Of a DNA stretch of 64,000 nt, positions 35,630-47,460 are shown in pieces (within the stretch, counting starts at the first letter, position 1; each line of letters starts with the position of its first letter). A program made the translations under genes and the position numbers. The notes below the pieces were generated by a model. That model saw only the letters and a program-made list of their open reading frames with translations, had not been told where the DNA came from and searched no databases. This DNA comes from Nicotiana tabacum (Eukaryota > Streptophyta > Magnoliopsida > Solanales > Solanaceae). The stretch spans positions 54,680,419-54,744,418 of the forward strand of contig NC_134095.1 in assembly GCF_000715075.1 (NCBI RefSeq), written 5' to 3'.

Positions 35630-36512
35630 CCTCTTTTCTTATTTTTAAGATTAAGACGTCTGAATCTGAATATTAAGACATGTATTAAGATTTGAATATT
35701 AAATAATTAAGATTGTTTAATTTTAACATCTGAATATATAAAATTTATCTTTATTTGAAAATTAATAAATATAAAATTCAAATGAAATACTAATTAGTCT
35801 ATATTCTATGGTGGCTCCTGATGGTGATGGCTAACGGTAGTGCTTGTAAATGCCAGCGAGAGGCGGCGGTTGGTGGTAGTTTTGGTTGATGGTGGTAGTT
35901 CAAGATAGTAACTAGTGATAATTGGTAGTGGAGGCTATTATGATGGAGGATAGTGGCGTAGTGGTGGTTAGTGATAGTTAGTAATGGCGGGTAGTGGTGA
36001 TAGTTAGTAATGGCGGGTGATGGTGGTAGTTGTGATTGAGCAAGGTGGTGGTGGGTGGCGGTAGTTTATAATGATGGACAATGCCTTCTACGATTATTGA
36101 TGGTGATGGAGTGATTAATTGAGGAGGATGAGTGTTGGTTGTGGTTGAAAATAATGGTGATGAGAGTGGTGAGGATGGTGGGTGGTGGTAGTCGACAATG
36201 GCGGCTATGATTGAGGATGGTGGTGGTGGTGGTGGCGATGGCATGATAGTAGTTGATAATGGTATGCCGTGGCGGCAGTCAATAATGAATGTGGATGATA
36301 ACATCTTAATGAAATTAAGTTATTGTTATAGATCTTAATCATACATGCCTATTCAGACTCATTAAGTGGTTGTGAAGTAAAAAAAAATTAATGATTAAGA
36401 TTTTAATAATTAAGATTCAGACTTTAAAAACAAACGACACACTTAAAGTTTGAGATTTGAATGATTAAGATTCAGACCTCCATTAAGTGCAAACAAATGA
36501 GCCCGTGTCGTT
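35630..36512. mobile_element. MITE-like element with GGT-rich core
   Basis: Both ends carry GGTCTGAATCTTAA-like or GACGTCTGAATCTGAA-like blocks with ATTAAGATT repeats, in inverted orientation. The right end, read inward, is GGGCTCATTTGTTTGCACTT. Between them, 35810-36290 is a degenerate GGTGGT/GATGGTGG minisatellite. The composition of the ends matches a common plant MITE type. No target duplication could be defined. Confidence 0.5.
35810..36290 (+). repeat. Degenerate GGT-rich minisatellite
   Basis: Units such as GGTGGTAGTTGATGATGG recur irregularly. A 24-base stretch reading roughly GTGGTGATAGTTAGTAATGG is duplicated near 35960 and 35994. On minus it gives a spurious His/Pro/Ser-rich ORF. 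Confidence 0.7.
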
Positions 36513-36599
36513 CTTTTCCGCATCCCAACCAACCTCTGACTTTCTTTTTCTTTTTTAATTTTTCAATAAAAAAATATTAAAGATCATTGTTTAATTGAA

Positions 36600-39500
36600 A
36601 GCTACTTAATAAAAAAGTGACCTAAACCTAACTTTGCCAAAATAGAAAGAAGAAACACAGAGGAGAGAAACAAAAGACCATCCCTTGCTTTTTGCCTTGC
36701 AAGCCTACTGCGTTATTGTCGGATCACGAATGCCTGTGAAATCTTGCAGTCTAACTCTGAATCTGATTCAATTTCAGGTTAGATTCTTCTGTCTTTCTCT
36801 TTTTCTTTTCTTTTTTCTGCTCAATTTATAATCTTAATTTTATTGTTAGAGTCTTTAGAGATTGAAAACTTACTAAATATTTCTAAATCTCTTAAACAAT
36901 TTACAACTAAGATAAAATAACTGATACTTAGATGACCTGATTCATCATTCCTGAACATATATTTGTTCTTTAAAAAAAAGTAAGGAACAATTTGGTGGTT
37001 GTGTATACGAATTTGGGACATAGTTTGAATTTTCAGATTTAAGAAGTAAAATTTGTATATTGCTCTTGGATTCTGCTAATTAAGCTGGAGTAGTGGTAAA
37101 GTTTAGCTTTTTCGACTCTTGTAGTGTTACAGTAAGTACTTACGGTGCTTTTTAATACATGTTCTCTCTATTTCTAATAAGTGTGATGCACTTGACTATT
37201 ATTTCAGTTTGATTTGAAGTTTCAATGGACTTGAGGAAATTTTTCAGTAAAGTACCAAAAACAAGTTTGACATCTCAAAATCAACCTAATCGAGAAAAAC
37301 TGTAGACCAATCAGAAATATCATCGCATTCTGCTCAGAGACAAAAACTTAATTTATATTCTATAAATCATGATCCAGCTGAAAGAATTCCAATTTTGAAT
37401 TATCATCCAAACCATCGTGATGAAATAAGGAGGGAATACCTTCGAATTGGTCCTTGCCAACCTCGGAGTCATGAGGTCCCTCAATCTGACTTTTCAGGAT
37501 CAAAGCGTCGTTTCCTTTCTAATTGGTTTGATGATTATGGTGACTGGTTGGAATATAATGTGAGTACAGATGCAGCATATTGTTTACCTTGTTATTTGTT
37601 AAAGGTGATAATATTCATCAAGGTGGAGATGATGTATTTTCAAGTAAAGGGTTTAGAAATTGGCATAAGATCAAAGACAGCTTTTAAAAGCATATTGGTA
37701 GGCCGAATAGTGTTCATAATCAAGCAAAAAGAAATTGTGAAGATCTAATGCAACAACAACAGTCCATTCACGCTGTATTTGACAAACAGTCTAATCAAAT
37801 GAAATATGAATATCGGCTTCGCTTAAGTGCTTCAATTGATGTGGTAAGACTTCTCTTGAATCAAGGATTGTCATTCCGTGATCACGATGAAAGTGAATCG
37901 TCATTGAACATAGGTAACTTTCTTGAAGTTCTTTCAAGGTACCGAGATAGATGTGAAAAGATTAAGCCTTTTGTATTGCAAAATGCTCCAAAAAATAATA
38001 AAATGACTTCTCCAGACATCCAAAAAAATATTATGACCGCATGTAAGATAGAAACAATTAAGGCTATAATAAAGGACCTAAATGGTGACTACTTTTGTCT
38101 ATTAGTTGATGAATCTTTTGATGTGTCACGAAAAGAGCAAATGGCTATTGTTTTAAGATATGTTGATAGAAAAGGATTTGTAGTGGAGGCATTTATTGGA
38201 CTTGTTCATGTTCCTGATACTAGTGTTTTATCCCTGAAGAAAGTAATTGTTAACATACTTGCTCATCATTCATTAAGTTTATCTTTTTTACGTGGACAAT
38301 GTTATGACGGGGCAAGTAATATGCAAGGTGATATCAATGGTCTTAAAGTTTTGATTGAACAAGAAAGTAGATCGGCTTGTTCTATTCATTGTTTTGCTCG
38401 CCAACTTCAATTAACTCTTGTGGCAGTTTCAAAAAAGTGTGCTCAAGTGGGAGAACTTGTGCTATTAGTTTCAAATATTTTGAATGTGTTGGGAGCTGCT
38501 TTTAAACATATGGATGAACTTCGAGAATCTTTAAAAAAAAGACTCCAAGAGGCATTAGATATAGGTGAGCTAGAAAAAGGTAAAGGTTTGAATCAAGAGC
38601 TTGGTCTTGTTAGAGCCGGTGATACTCGTTGGGGATCTCACTACAAGTCGTTTGGAAATTTTATACTTTTGTTTGACTCTATTATTGATGTACTTGATAC
38701 TCTTGCTGAAGATGCAAGTATTTTAGATGAAAGAGCTAAGGCAACAGGATATCTTAGAAGTTGCCAAACGTTTGAGGTTGCTTTCATGTTGTATTTTATG
38801 AAAGATATTTTGGGAATCACAATGATCTTAATATATCGCTTTAGAAAAAGGAGCAAGATATTGCTAATGCCATGATACTTGTTGAAGTAGCAAAACAAAG
38901 GCTTCAAGAGTTAAGAGTTGATGGATGAGATCCACTTAAAAATAAGGTATCTACATTTTGTACCAGTCATGATATTCACATACCCAATTTTGATGAGCAA
39001 TATGCTAACTCAGGATGATCACGACGTAAACTTGTTGATCATACTACTTTACATCATTATTATGTGGATGTGTTTTATAAAATTATTAATTGGCAACTTC
39101 AAGAACTTAACGCACGTTTCAATGAGGTGACAAGTGATTTGTTTCATGGAGTAGCTTGCCTGAATCCAGTTGATTCATTTTTTAGTTATGACTTTGATGA
39201 ATTTAATTTAGGTGTCCTTGAGAATCAACTTGCTAATTATATTGTTGATGTACGTGATATTGGTCAAAGGTTCCCCAATTAAGGTGGACTTGGTGAACTT
39301 TCAAAAAAACTAGTTGAGACAAAAAAGAATATTACTTATCCTCATTCTGCTTAGTGAAACTTGCTTTGCTTCTGTCAGTTGCTACTGCACCTGTTGAAAG
39401 AGCTTTTTCTGTAATGAAGTTTATCCACAATGACGTGCGGAATCGAATGGATAATGAATTTTTGGACGGTTGCATAGTGCCTTATATTTAAAAAAAAAAA

Positions 39501-39798
39501 GTATTTTGTATTATTTCTAATGAGATTATAAAAATATGTCAAGAGATGAGACCTCGTCGAGTACAATTGTAATAATATATTTAAATTTTGCTTTCAGTAG
39601 TAATATTTTTTTTTTTGTTGATTCCTTTATATTGGTTTTGATTTACAAAATAGTTAATTCTGTTAAAGTGTTTTTATAATTTAGCTAAATATTGTGCGTT
39701 TTATTATAAAAAAAATTCGGTGCACCAATTTATTAAAAAAAATTATTTACTTATCCAAAGATTGAACATCCTTTGTGAAATTTTTGGCTACGCCACTG
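36600..39798 (+). mobile_element. hAT transposon copy
   Basis: The transposase remnant is followed at 39786-39798 by GGCTACGCCACTG, which resembles the terminal inverted repeat of plant hAT elements (CAGTGGCGTAGCC inverted). The matching 5' terminus was not found, so the left boundary is only a guess near 36600. No 8-bp target duplication could be assigned. Confidence 0.5.
37224..39489 (+). pseudogene. hAT transposase, TTF zinc finger / DUF4371 / hAT C-terminal dimerisation type (broken)
   Basis: A start at 37224 (MDLRKFFSKVPKTS) soon meets a stop. The TTF-type zinc finger region follows (RIGPCQPRSHEVPQSDFSG, LEYNVSTDAAYCLPCYLL) and then shifts frame near 37600. The ORF 37748-38875 is the large DUF4371 part, with LVDESFDVSRKEQMAIVLRY, QCYDGASNMQGDINGLK and HCFARQLQLTLVAVSK. 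After a frame break near 38835 and several stops, the hAT dimerisation motif LALLLSVATAPVERAFSVMK is encoded near 39360-39420 and ends at 39489. The protein would have mobilised hAT elements; at least five lesions make it inactive. Confidence 0.85.
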
Positions 39799-40038
39799 AT
39801 TTTCACGTATAACATAAATGGTATTTAGGTAGTACTACTCGACCACAAATACTTACTTTGCAAAAAAAAAAGATAAAAAGGAGAATATATACCTTTAATG
39901 TCTGATGCACATTCTGCAGGCTTCTTTTCTTTTTCTTTTGCCTTGTTGTTGAAGATTCGAATACAACAACCCCTTTAAACGCGGGGATGCTACACACCGT
40001 TTAAAAAGCTGCTTCAATTGGTCTCGAGAAAAGAGTAG

Positions 40039-40245
40039 CTACGCATCAAGACTGCAAGACGACGTGAAGATCTAGTCAATGAGTGGGTTAGGGCCCAGGA
40101 AAGTCCCCGGGCCATTTCTGCAGAGATGCAAACTTGGGAACAAGTTGAGCTTCACGTGCTGTGTGAGTCCAATCTCTTGGCGGATGGGCTGAGACGAGGT
40201 GGAGCCGATGGACTCAAGCCGGAAGCAATTATTGGCCGATATTAA
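40039..40245 (+). CDS. Unidentified coding-like exon (C-terminal type)
   Basis: A 68-codon open frame without an obvious start Met runs from a stop at 40036-40038 to TAA at 40243-40245. Its product has a balanced, charged composition (ARRREDLVNEWVRAQESPRA, MQTWEQVELHVLCESN, GADGLKPEAIIGRY) and the DNA is more GC-rich than its surroundings. It looks like the last exon of a gene or a captured fragment. I do not recognise the family. The MULE at 40261 inserted just downstream of it. Confidence 0.4.
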   Translation, partial: LRIKTARRREDLVNEWVRAQESPRAISAEMQTWEQVELHVLCESNLLADGLRRGGADGLKPEAIIGRY

Positions 40246-40974
40246 CAGCTATTGAGAGAAGGGATTTTTACCTTCTTGTACCATATATGAAATCTTATTA
40301 CCCTCAATGTTTAAGGTTTGTGTTTATTATATTTCAGTATACCAAATTACCATTTATATACCATAATTAATTTAGAGGTATAATTAATTGGCAGTTTCTT
40401 ACTCCTTAATTAAAGGTGTCCATATATCTCACGTTTCTCTCCCCTTAATTACTAAGATCTGACCAGCCCATTTTCCCCTTCCCATTTCTTTCTCTTCTCC
40501 GTTTCTATTTCTCGTTTCTTTCTTATTCTACTCTGTTTTGCTTTTTAATCCATTTTTATAAACATAAAAAAGGTATACTAAATAAGTTGTTGGCTAGGTG
40601 ATGAATCTCATTTTACCTAGTAATTCATGTAACAGTTGTTAAAATTGTATTAGCTAAATGAAGCTATTTTGCCAGCATAAGTTGATGGAATCTGTGTTGA
40701 TTTGATAGTTGTACACAGTACACTTGTGGGTGGTTCTTCAATTACCGGAAAAAATATCGAAGAGTACATGGTCAGCACCACCGTCGCTGCTCCTTTTTAC
40801 CATCGCTATTGGAGATTTCAGAAGGTGTGTTGCTTGTGGTAGACTTGTAGGTAGTCGTCCGATTGCCAGAAAAGTTGCCGGAGTCGGAAAAGTTCAATGT
40901 ACCAATCCAATAAACGGTGACGATTTTTGTAGATGAAGAGCAAATTTTGTTGTCAATATTTTTTTTCACATAAG

Positions 40975-41140
40975 ATTGTAGTTTATTTGTAGTATAAATG
41001 TAGTAATTTTGTAGAAATTGTAGATAAATTGTAGAAAAATTAGAAAAAATGTAGATAAATTGTAGATGTTTTAGTCTTCCCAATCTACAATTTATCTACA
41101 ATTGATCTACAATTCTACAATTTATCTACAATTTCTGGAA
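40975..41140. repeat. Inverted repeat of TTGTAGATAAA motifs
   Basis: Several TGTAGA or TTGTAGATAAATTGTAGA units on plus (40975-41070) are followed by their inverses (CTACAATTTATCTACAAT) to 41140. The transcript or single strand could fold into an imperfect AT-rich hairpin in the middle of the MULE. Confidence 0.7.
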
Positions 41141-41144
41141 ATAT

Positions 41145-41234
41145 GCTTCTTCTTCTTCTTCTTCTTCTTCTTCTTCTTCTTCTTCTTCTTCTTCTTCTTC
41201 TTCTTCTTCTTCTTCTTCTTCTTCTTCTTCTTCG
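41145..41234 (+). repeat. (CTT)30 microsatellite
   Basis: An uninterrupted CTT array of about 30 units lies inside the non-autonomous MULE. Confidence 0.9.
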
Positions 41235-41959
41235 AGTTTCAATCTGAAATTTAGTCAAAACCAAGTCTAATCTTCACCAAAACCCCTCAAAATTGAGATA
41301 TAAACTCCTAAACATATTCCGAATTATTTACAACAACACTCAATCCAAACAAATAATGATTTTTGAAAACCCAAATTTGAATTCAAAGCTTTCAAGCTTT
41401 TTAATGGCTATCAATGGTGGAAAATATATGGAAGAACAGATTTTTTCAACTTTAAGTTGTTGAAACTCGAAAATTTGAATTGTTCGTTCTTTTTTTTTTC
41501 GAGAATTTGAATTGTAGTTCTGGAGAAAAATACGCAGATGAGAAATCTCCTTTCCCTTTTTAAATATTGAATTTAATGTAGAATCAATTAACACCAAGAT
41601 TCTCTCCTTAATTTTAGCGCGTTTTTAGGGAATATTCTGCCCTTTTAATGCCTAATAGTCGAATGGTATATAAACTGTAGTTAAAGTGTGGACTGGGCGG
41701 GTAATTAACAAACTATGCACATTTAGAGTAATAAGGTTTCATATATGGTATAGTTAGGAAAAAATCCCTTGAGAGAACTTCATTTATAGTCCATCGGGCA
41801 AAACAAATTTCAATCGGTAGGCCACAAATTGATCCATACAAGTTATAGCCTAAAAATAATGACAAGTGCTAGTTGTCGCCTCCCATCCATATCTTTCTTC
41901 CTTACTATCTTTCTTCTTCTCTCTCACGCTAGCAACCCATGGTTGTGGTTCCATGGACG

Positions 41960-41963
<4 letters not shown>

Positions 41964-42038
<75 letters not shown>
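41964..42038 (+). repeat. (TC)n microsatellite, about 37 units
   Basis: An uninterrupted TC array gives spurious Ser-Leu ORFs on plus. The flanking 41778-41963 and 42040-42480 stretches show no gene or repeat I can name. Confidence 0.9.
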
Positions 42039-42040
<2 letters not shown>

Positions 42041-42479
42041 AAAAAGCCTCTTTGGTTTCTCTCGTCTCCCTTTTCTTGTATTTTGGGGTTTGGATCCTTT
42101 ATTCGGTTTTCGAAAATCTGAAAGTCATTGTAATTTTCATCTTATATTTTAATTCTTGTTTGCAATTCATGATTTTGGGCTCTATCTGGGTTTTGAATAC
42201 AAATATGTTATGACCCCAATTTATTGTCATCGCAAACTTATGATCCCAGATCTATTATGGATAAGAAAGCATGCATCGTGTTGTGGACCACACATTTGAA
42301 ATGCTGATGAGCTATGAGAATGTTGTATTTTGAAGAATATTATGTTGGATCTAATGATCTGTGTTTTTTTTTTTTTTTCAATTTCAATTTTGTGGTGGTC
42401 TAAATCTCCATTAGTTTGTGTTTTGTGACATAATTAATTGATTGATTCACAATTTTACCGTTTTTATAATATTGTGGTT

Positions 42480-42700
42480 ACCATTTTCGGCGACTGTGAG
42501 GCCATGGATGCCGGTGTCTTCGTCGTTGAAGAAGCAACTCCGCCAACCACGACTCTCATGGCCTTATCTTCTTTCTCTGATTTTCTCTTATAGTTTCTGT
42601 AAATATGAAATTAATATTTTGAAGATCTTTGCCTGAAACTTTAAAACTCCGGCGATCTTGTTACCATTTTCGGCAACTGTGTGGCCATGGATGCCGGTGG
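42480..42700 (+). repeat. Direct repeat pair (CCATTTTCGGCGACTGTG type)
   Basis: A block of about 38 bases (CCATTTTCGGCGACTGTGAG, then GCCATGGATGCCGGTG) at 42481 recurs at 42664 with three or four differences. The copies are 183 bases apart. The origin is unknown. Confidence 0.65.
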
Positions 42701-42734
42701 CTGGTCTCTTAATAAGAGGAAGATGAGAGGAGAT

Positions 42735-43125
42735 AACTATGCATAAAGTTAAAATATATACAAATAGACTGTCACTATACAAAAATTATACAAAATAGAC
42801 TACCATTATACAATTTGTATACAATAGATATACAAAAATATACTGTCATTATATATAAAATATACAAAATAAATTGTCACTATACAAAATATATACAAAA
42901 GAGATTGTCACTATACAAAAATATACAAAATTGACTGTTACTATACAAAAAATATATAAAATAGACTGTCACTATACAAAATATACTGTTACTATACAAA
43001 AAATATACAAAATAGATTGTCACTATACAAAATAGACAAAAACTATACAAAATAGACTGTCACTATGCAAAAAATATACAAAATAGAATGTTATTATTAT
43101 ACAAAAAATATACAAAATAGACATT
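42735..43125 (+). repeat. Degenerate tandem repeat (TATACAAAATAGACTGTCAC)
   Basis: A unit of about 30 bases built from ACTATACAAAA, ATATACAAAATAGA and CTGTC recurs a dozen or so times with indels. It is low complexity and shows no coding function. Confidence 0.75.
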
Positions 43126-43226
43126 TCGTATATGACATGAATTACATATTTCATTCAATTCTTAGCTAATATTATTAGATCCAGAAGTACAAAATACAAT
43201 TTAAAATGCAATACAGGGTTACTCTA

Positions 43227-43300
43227 TCGCGCTAGGTAGGGGTCGAACTTGCAACCTTCAGCTTAGGAAATACACGCCCTATCCACTGAGCTACATGCAC
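43227..43300 (-). pseudogene. tRNA-Arg(CCU)-like pseudogene
   Basis: On minus, the sequence runs GTGCATGTAGCTCAGTGGAT, an anticodon loop region TTTCCTAAGC (anticodon CCT), then AGTTCGACCCCTACC. The A-box and B-box order and spacing match a plant tRNA-Arg. However, the anticodon stem has three mismatched pairs and the T stem and acceptor stem also have mismatches. It cannot fold normally and is a decayed gene or tRNA-derived retrosequence. Confidence 0.6.
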
Positions 43301-43827
43301 TTGTGTTGTCATGCTCATTCCTTTCGGGTACTATATGCAATATGTTTGGGCCGAAGGGCCATTTTTTGTAAGTGGTACAAAACATGGGCTTTTAAAATTT
43401 GAGGAATTGACACCGTATAACAATCCTTCACATAATTGGCATTGTATTGGCCATAAATTTAGGTTGGCACTAGTAGCCCAAAAATATTGGCATAAAATAG
43501 CCAAATCCCAAAGACACGATTATACAACCCCTCAAAAATAGGGGGGTTTTAAGATTCTGTCCCCCCAATCACGCTTGCATGATGTATCCCATCAGAAGTG
43601 TAACTACCCAGTCGACCAAAATAAAACCAAATGCAGAAAATATATTTCCTTCAAAAATCAACAAGGGTGCGAAGATTTTTCAGCCATCACGAAAATTGAA
43701 TATCAAATTCTGTATTCTAATGCAATAATTAGTTCTTTCTTTGGAAACAATTTTTTATTTTATTTTTGAAGTTCTAAGATACCGGGTGAAGAAGGGTTTT
43801 AATCTCTGTATATAGAACACAGATTCA

Positions 43828-46484
43828 ATGGCTACTTTGCCGATTTTGATACAGCACGGGAGACGCTGGGATAACAACAATCGATTTGTGGATTACTCAG
43901 TTGAAGGCGTGGTGATTAGTACCGAAACTAAATTTATTGATTTTATTTCTACAATTTCAAAACAATTGATGGTTGACACCACAATTAATTTGCTTGAAAT
44001 CCAGTATAAATGCGATGAAGATTCACCACCAATGATGATACACAATGATATGGGATTGCGTGTATATATCGAGTTGAAGAAGAAAAATTATGCGTTTAAT
44101 GAGTATCCGCTATGTTTAACAGTGAAAGAGAAAGATATGCACGCGTTTAATCGAAACGAGGAAAATTCATCTGTATGCCTACAAATTGCCAATACATATG
44201 ATATACATAACGGGGATACACTACAGTTGATTGCGTTTGATAACGTAGATGATCCTGAAGTTGTAGATTTTGATGAAACTCCAATAATAGATGATCCTCT
44301 AAATAATACTGTTTTGGAAGGCCAACTTTACAAGGACAAGGAGACATTGATGATGGCGTTAAAAAACTATGCTATTAGAAAAAAATTCAGTTTAAGGTTG
44401 ATCGATCAAGTCCATCAAGGTATGAATGTATATCTAACTTTAATAATTGTATACAATCGTCAGTTTTTTTATTTTCACAACGCACAATAGTTTATCTTAA
44501 TTTATTTACTATTGTGTAATTTTGGATGTTATTAGATACTGTCTGGTATGTGTCAATGACCGTTCCACGTGGTTTTTCAAATCTTCATCGCTAAACAAGT
44601 CAAAAATCTTTAGGATTAGAAAATTCAGTAAGGATCACACATGTTCGGCGAGGGATAGGTTGTTTACACAACGTGTAGCTACTGCTCCTGTTATTGGAAG
44701 AATTATTTGTGATAAATATGTTGATCCTAAAACAATATACACTGCAAAGGATATAATAAAAGACATGAAAAAACATTACGGTATTGACTTAAGCTACTGG
44801 AAGGTAAATAGATCAAAGCAAAAGGCCCTTCAGTTTTTAAGAGGAGATCCAAGTGAGTCGTATGCAAAGCTGCCAAGCTACTTATATATGTTGATGCATT
44901 CCAACCCCGGGTCAGTTGTGTGTTTGAGAAAATCAGATGAAGGACACTTCATGTATGCCTTTGTCGCCTTACATGCATCAATAAAGGGATGGAAATTTTG
45001 CAAACCTATTGTTGTGGTTGATGGAAGCTTCCTTAAAGCAACGTACAGAAGAATGTTACTCACAGCTTGCTCGCAAGATGCTGGAGGTTTGTTCTAGAAA
45101 TACTCTACTATATTTCATTTATTCTAAATATTAGTAACATATTCATGTATATCCAAAGAACTAATTGTATATCAGAGTATACATATATGTATAAAAGTTC
45201 TGTGTATAGCCATTTACACTTATATAGTTATTTTAAATCCGTGCATATCAATTAACCATCCATATGTATTTGTTAATAGAATATATTTATAATAAACACT
45301 TTGTAGAAGGAATATAATTGATATATTGTAAACATGCAAGATTTTTCCACTTGCATATGCAATTGGTGATAAAGAGAATGATGCCTCATGGGGGTGGTTC
45401 TTTGAAAGGTTCAAAGAAGCGTTCGGTGATAGAGATGACATGTGCATTGTATCGGACAGAAATGAGAGCATAGCTAAGGCAGCTTCAATAGTGTATCCTC
45501 AAGTTTCTCATTGTGTTTGTATATGGCATCTATGGAATAACATAAAAGACAGATATAAGAGGAGCCAAGAAGAGCTAAGAGAGATATTTTTTGCTACTGC
45601 AAGAGCATATACTATTCAAGAGTTTAATCACCATATGACAGAGATGGAACAAATAGATGGAAGAGTGAAGGATTACTTATTTGATATTGGGTATCACAGG
45701 TGGAGTAGAGCGCATGCAAAAGTCAACAGAACAATGACAATGATTTCCAACATTGCAGAATCATTAAATTCAGCAACTAAGGAAGCGAGGGAACTTCCGA
45801 TACAGCAATTACTGGAAAAATTCGAATGTTGATCAACAGGTGGAACTACACAAATCGAAACACTGCACAAGCGACATTTACAAAGTTTACCTTTAAATAC
45901 AATGCTATACTGGATGAAAATCTTGATGCATCACAACATATGATGGTAAGTTTATAACATATTCCTTACTGAATAACTCAATAAGGTTACTCTTTTGGAT
46001 TTTATACATAAAGTGTAGACTAATCTTGCTTTTCTACCAAATATAGGTGAGACCATCGATTGAAAACTTACATTCAGTTATTGATAATGGGAGGTTGTTC
46101 ATCGTTTGCCTTAGGGAAAGGACATGTAGTTGTAGAAGGTTCCAGCTCGATCAAATCCCTTGTCCGCATGCGTGTGCGGTTTTGAGGTCAAAAAACTTAG
46201 AGGGTGAAGATTACTGCTCTATGTACTACAACAATGAATACATGTTGAAAGCATACGACATTCCAATTTATCCTCTTCCAGATGAAAGCACATGGACAAT
46301 TCCAGTAGAGGTATTAGAACAAGTTGTGTTGCCACCAGTCTGGAATAAGATGCCTGGAAGACCGAAGAAGGTGAGATACAAGAAGGTTTCAGAATCACAA
46401 GCTAAGAGGCCAAAGAGTTCATGCGGACAATGTGGACGTGAGGGCCACAATAGGAGAACATATAGAAATATACCTTATAACCAC
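43828..46484 (+). pseudogene. MuDR-type (MULE) transposase 2, nearly complete but damaged
   Basis: Exon 1 (43828 to about 44419) encodes a PB1-like N-terminus (MATLPILIQHGRRWDNNN) and the MuDR DNA-binding start (LEGQLYKDKETLMMALKNYA). Exon 2 (about 44537-45086) has the zinc-like RSTWFFKSSS region and the first DDE Asp in VVVDGSFLKATYRRMLLTAC. Exon 3 has SDRNESIAKAAS, HCVCIWHLWNN and NIAESLN. The last exon (46047-46484) has a SWIM finger (CSCRRFQLDQIPCPHACAVL) and a knuckle, CGQCGREGHNRRTY, in which the last Cys is Tyr. Lesions: the exon 3 acceptor seems to read AT instead of AG near 45334-45335, a one-base deletion in an A run near 45820 shifts frame, and the exon 1/2 phase does not close with the best donor. 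Confidence 0.75.
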
Positions 46485-46489
46485 TGAAT

Positions 46490-46860
46490 GACCTTAAAGA
46501 TAAATTGTTTGTATATATATCAAGTTTATTAAATGATTGAAGTATTATTCATGTTCAGAAGTTATTTAAGTTTTGCACTTGTGTATGCAAGTTTAATTTA
46601 GCATTTTCGTATGTATATCAAAATGTATCATATAAATTAGTTGGACAAGGTCAATACATTAAGTTGTGTAGGACATGTATATCATCATGTATATTATTGC
46701 ATTGACATGTAAATAATATTTTGGCACATGATCTTTACAATTTAATCATTTTATATGAAGTTGAATTAATATGTCGTCATACTGGACACTGAATCAAGTT
46801 TGGATATACATCTCTGTGCTTGTTACACATACAAATATAAAAATAAAATGTATACATGTT
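46490..46860. other. AT-rich spacer, nothing recognised
   Basis: The stretch between the transposase stop and the 118-bp array is AT-rich, with scattered ATATACAT motifs that may be worn repeat units. No coding signal is visible. Confidence 0.4.
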
Positions 46861-47412
46861 TTTGAATAATGAAGTATTGATATACATGGGGATAGAGTTA
46901 TACAAAATACTGGTATTATTAGTTCAAGGATATACACATCAGGATATACATGTTAGCTCAAATAAATGTAAACATGTAATTGTACAACTAGGTATTGATA
47001 TACATGGGAACGGAGATATACTCAAAACTAGAGTAGTAGGTTCACGGATATACATAGTGAGATATACATGTTATCTCTATTAAATGTATACATGTATTTA
47101 TAAAACTAAGTATTGATATACAGGGGATAGATATATATAGAACAGTGGTGTTGTTAGTTGAACGATATACAGAACAGGATATACATGTTAGCTAAAACAA
47201 ATGTATACATGTATTTGGCAATTAATTGTTGATATACATGGGGATGGAGATGTACACAACACTGGTATAGTTAGTTCACGGATATAAATATCAGTATATA
47301 CAAGTTAGCACACTTAAATATTTACATGTAGTTGTACAATTAAGTACTGATATATATGTGGATAGAGATATACACAATGCTAGTGTGTTAGTTTACAGAT
47401 ATACATGGAACA

Positions 47413-47460
<48 letters not shown>

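Larger units (their letters stand above)
40261..41768. mobile_element. Non-autonomous MULE, 1.5 kb, with perfect 9-bp target duplication
   Basis: The element starts GGGATTTTTACC and ends with the inverse of GGGATTTTTTCC. Inverted similarity continues for at least 50 bases, including ACCATATATGAAA at both ends. It is flanked by TTGAGAGAA at 40252-40260 and again at 41769-41777, a perfect 9-bp duplication typical of Mutator-like elements. It encodes no transposase. The interior holds a TGTAGA-rich inverted repeat and a (CTT)n array. A short ORF at 40709-40936 has no recognised domain. Confidence 0.8.

Noticed and set aside
35978..36304. His/Pro/Ser-rich minus ORF of 108 codons
   Set aside because: It is the antisense translation of the GGT minisatellite inside a MITE-like element.
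41829..42152. Ser-Leu repeat ORFs in two frames
   Set aside because: They are translations of the (TC)n microsatellite and have no other protein-like content.
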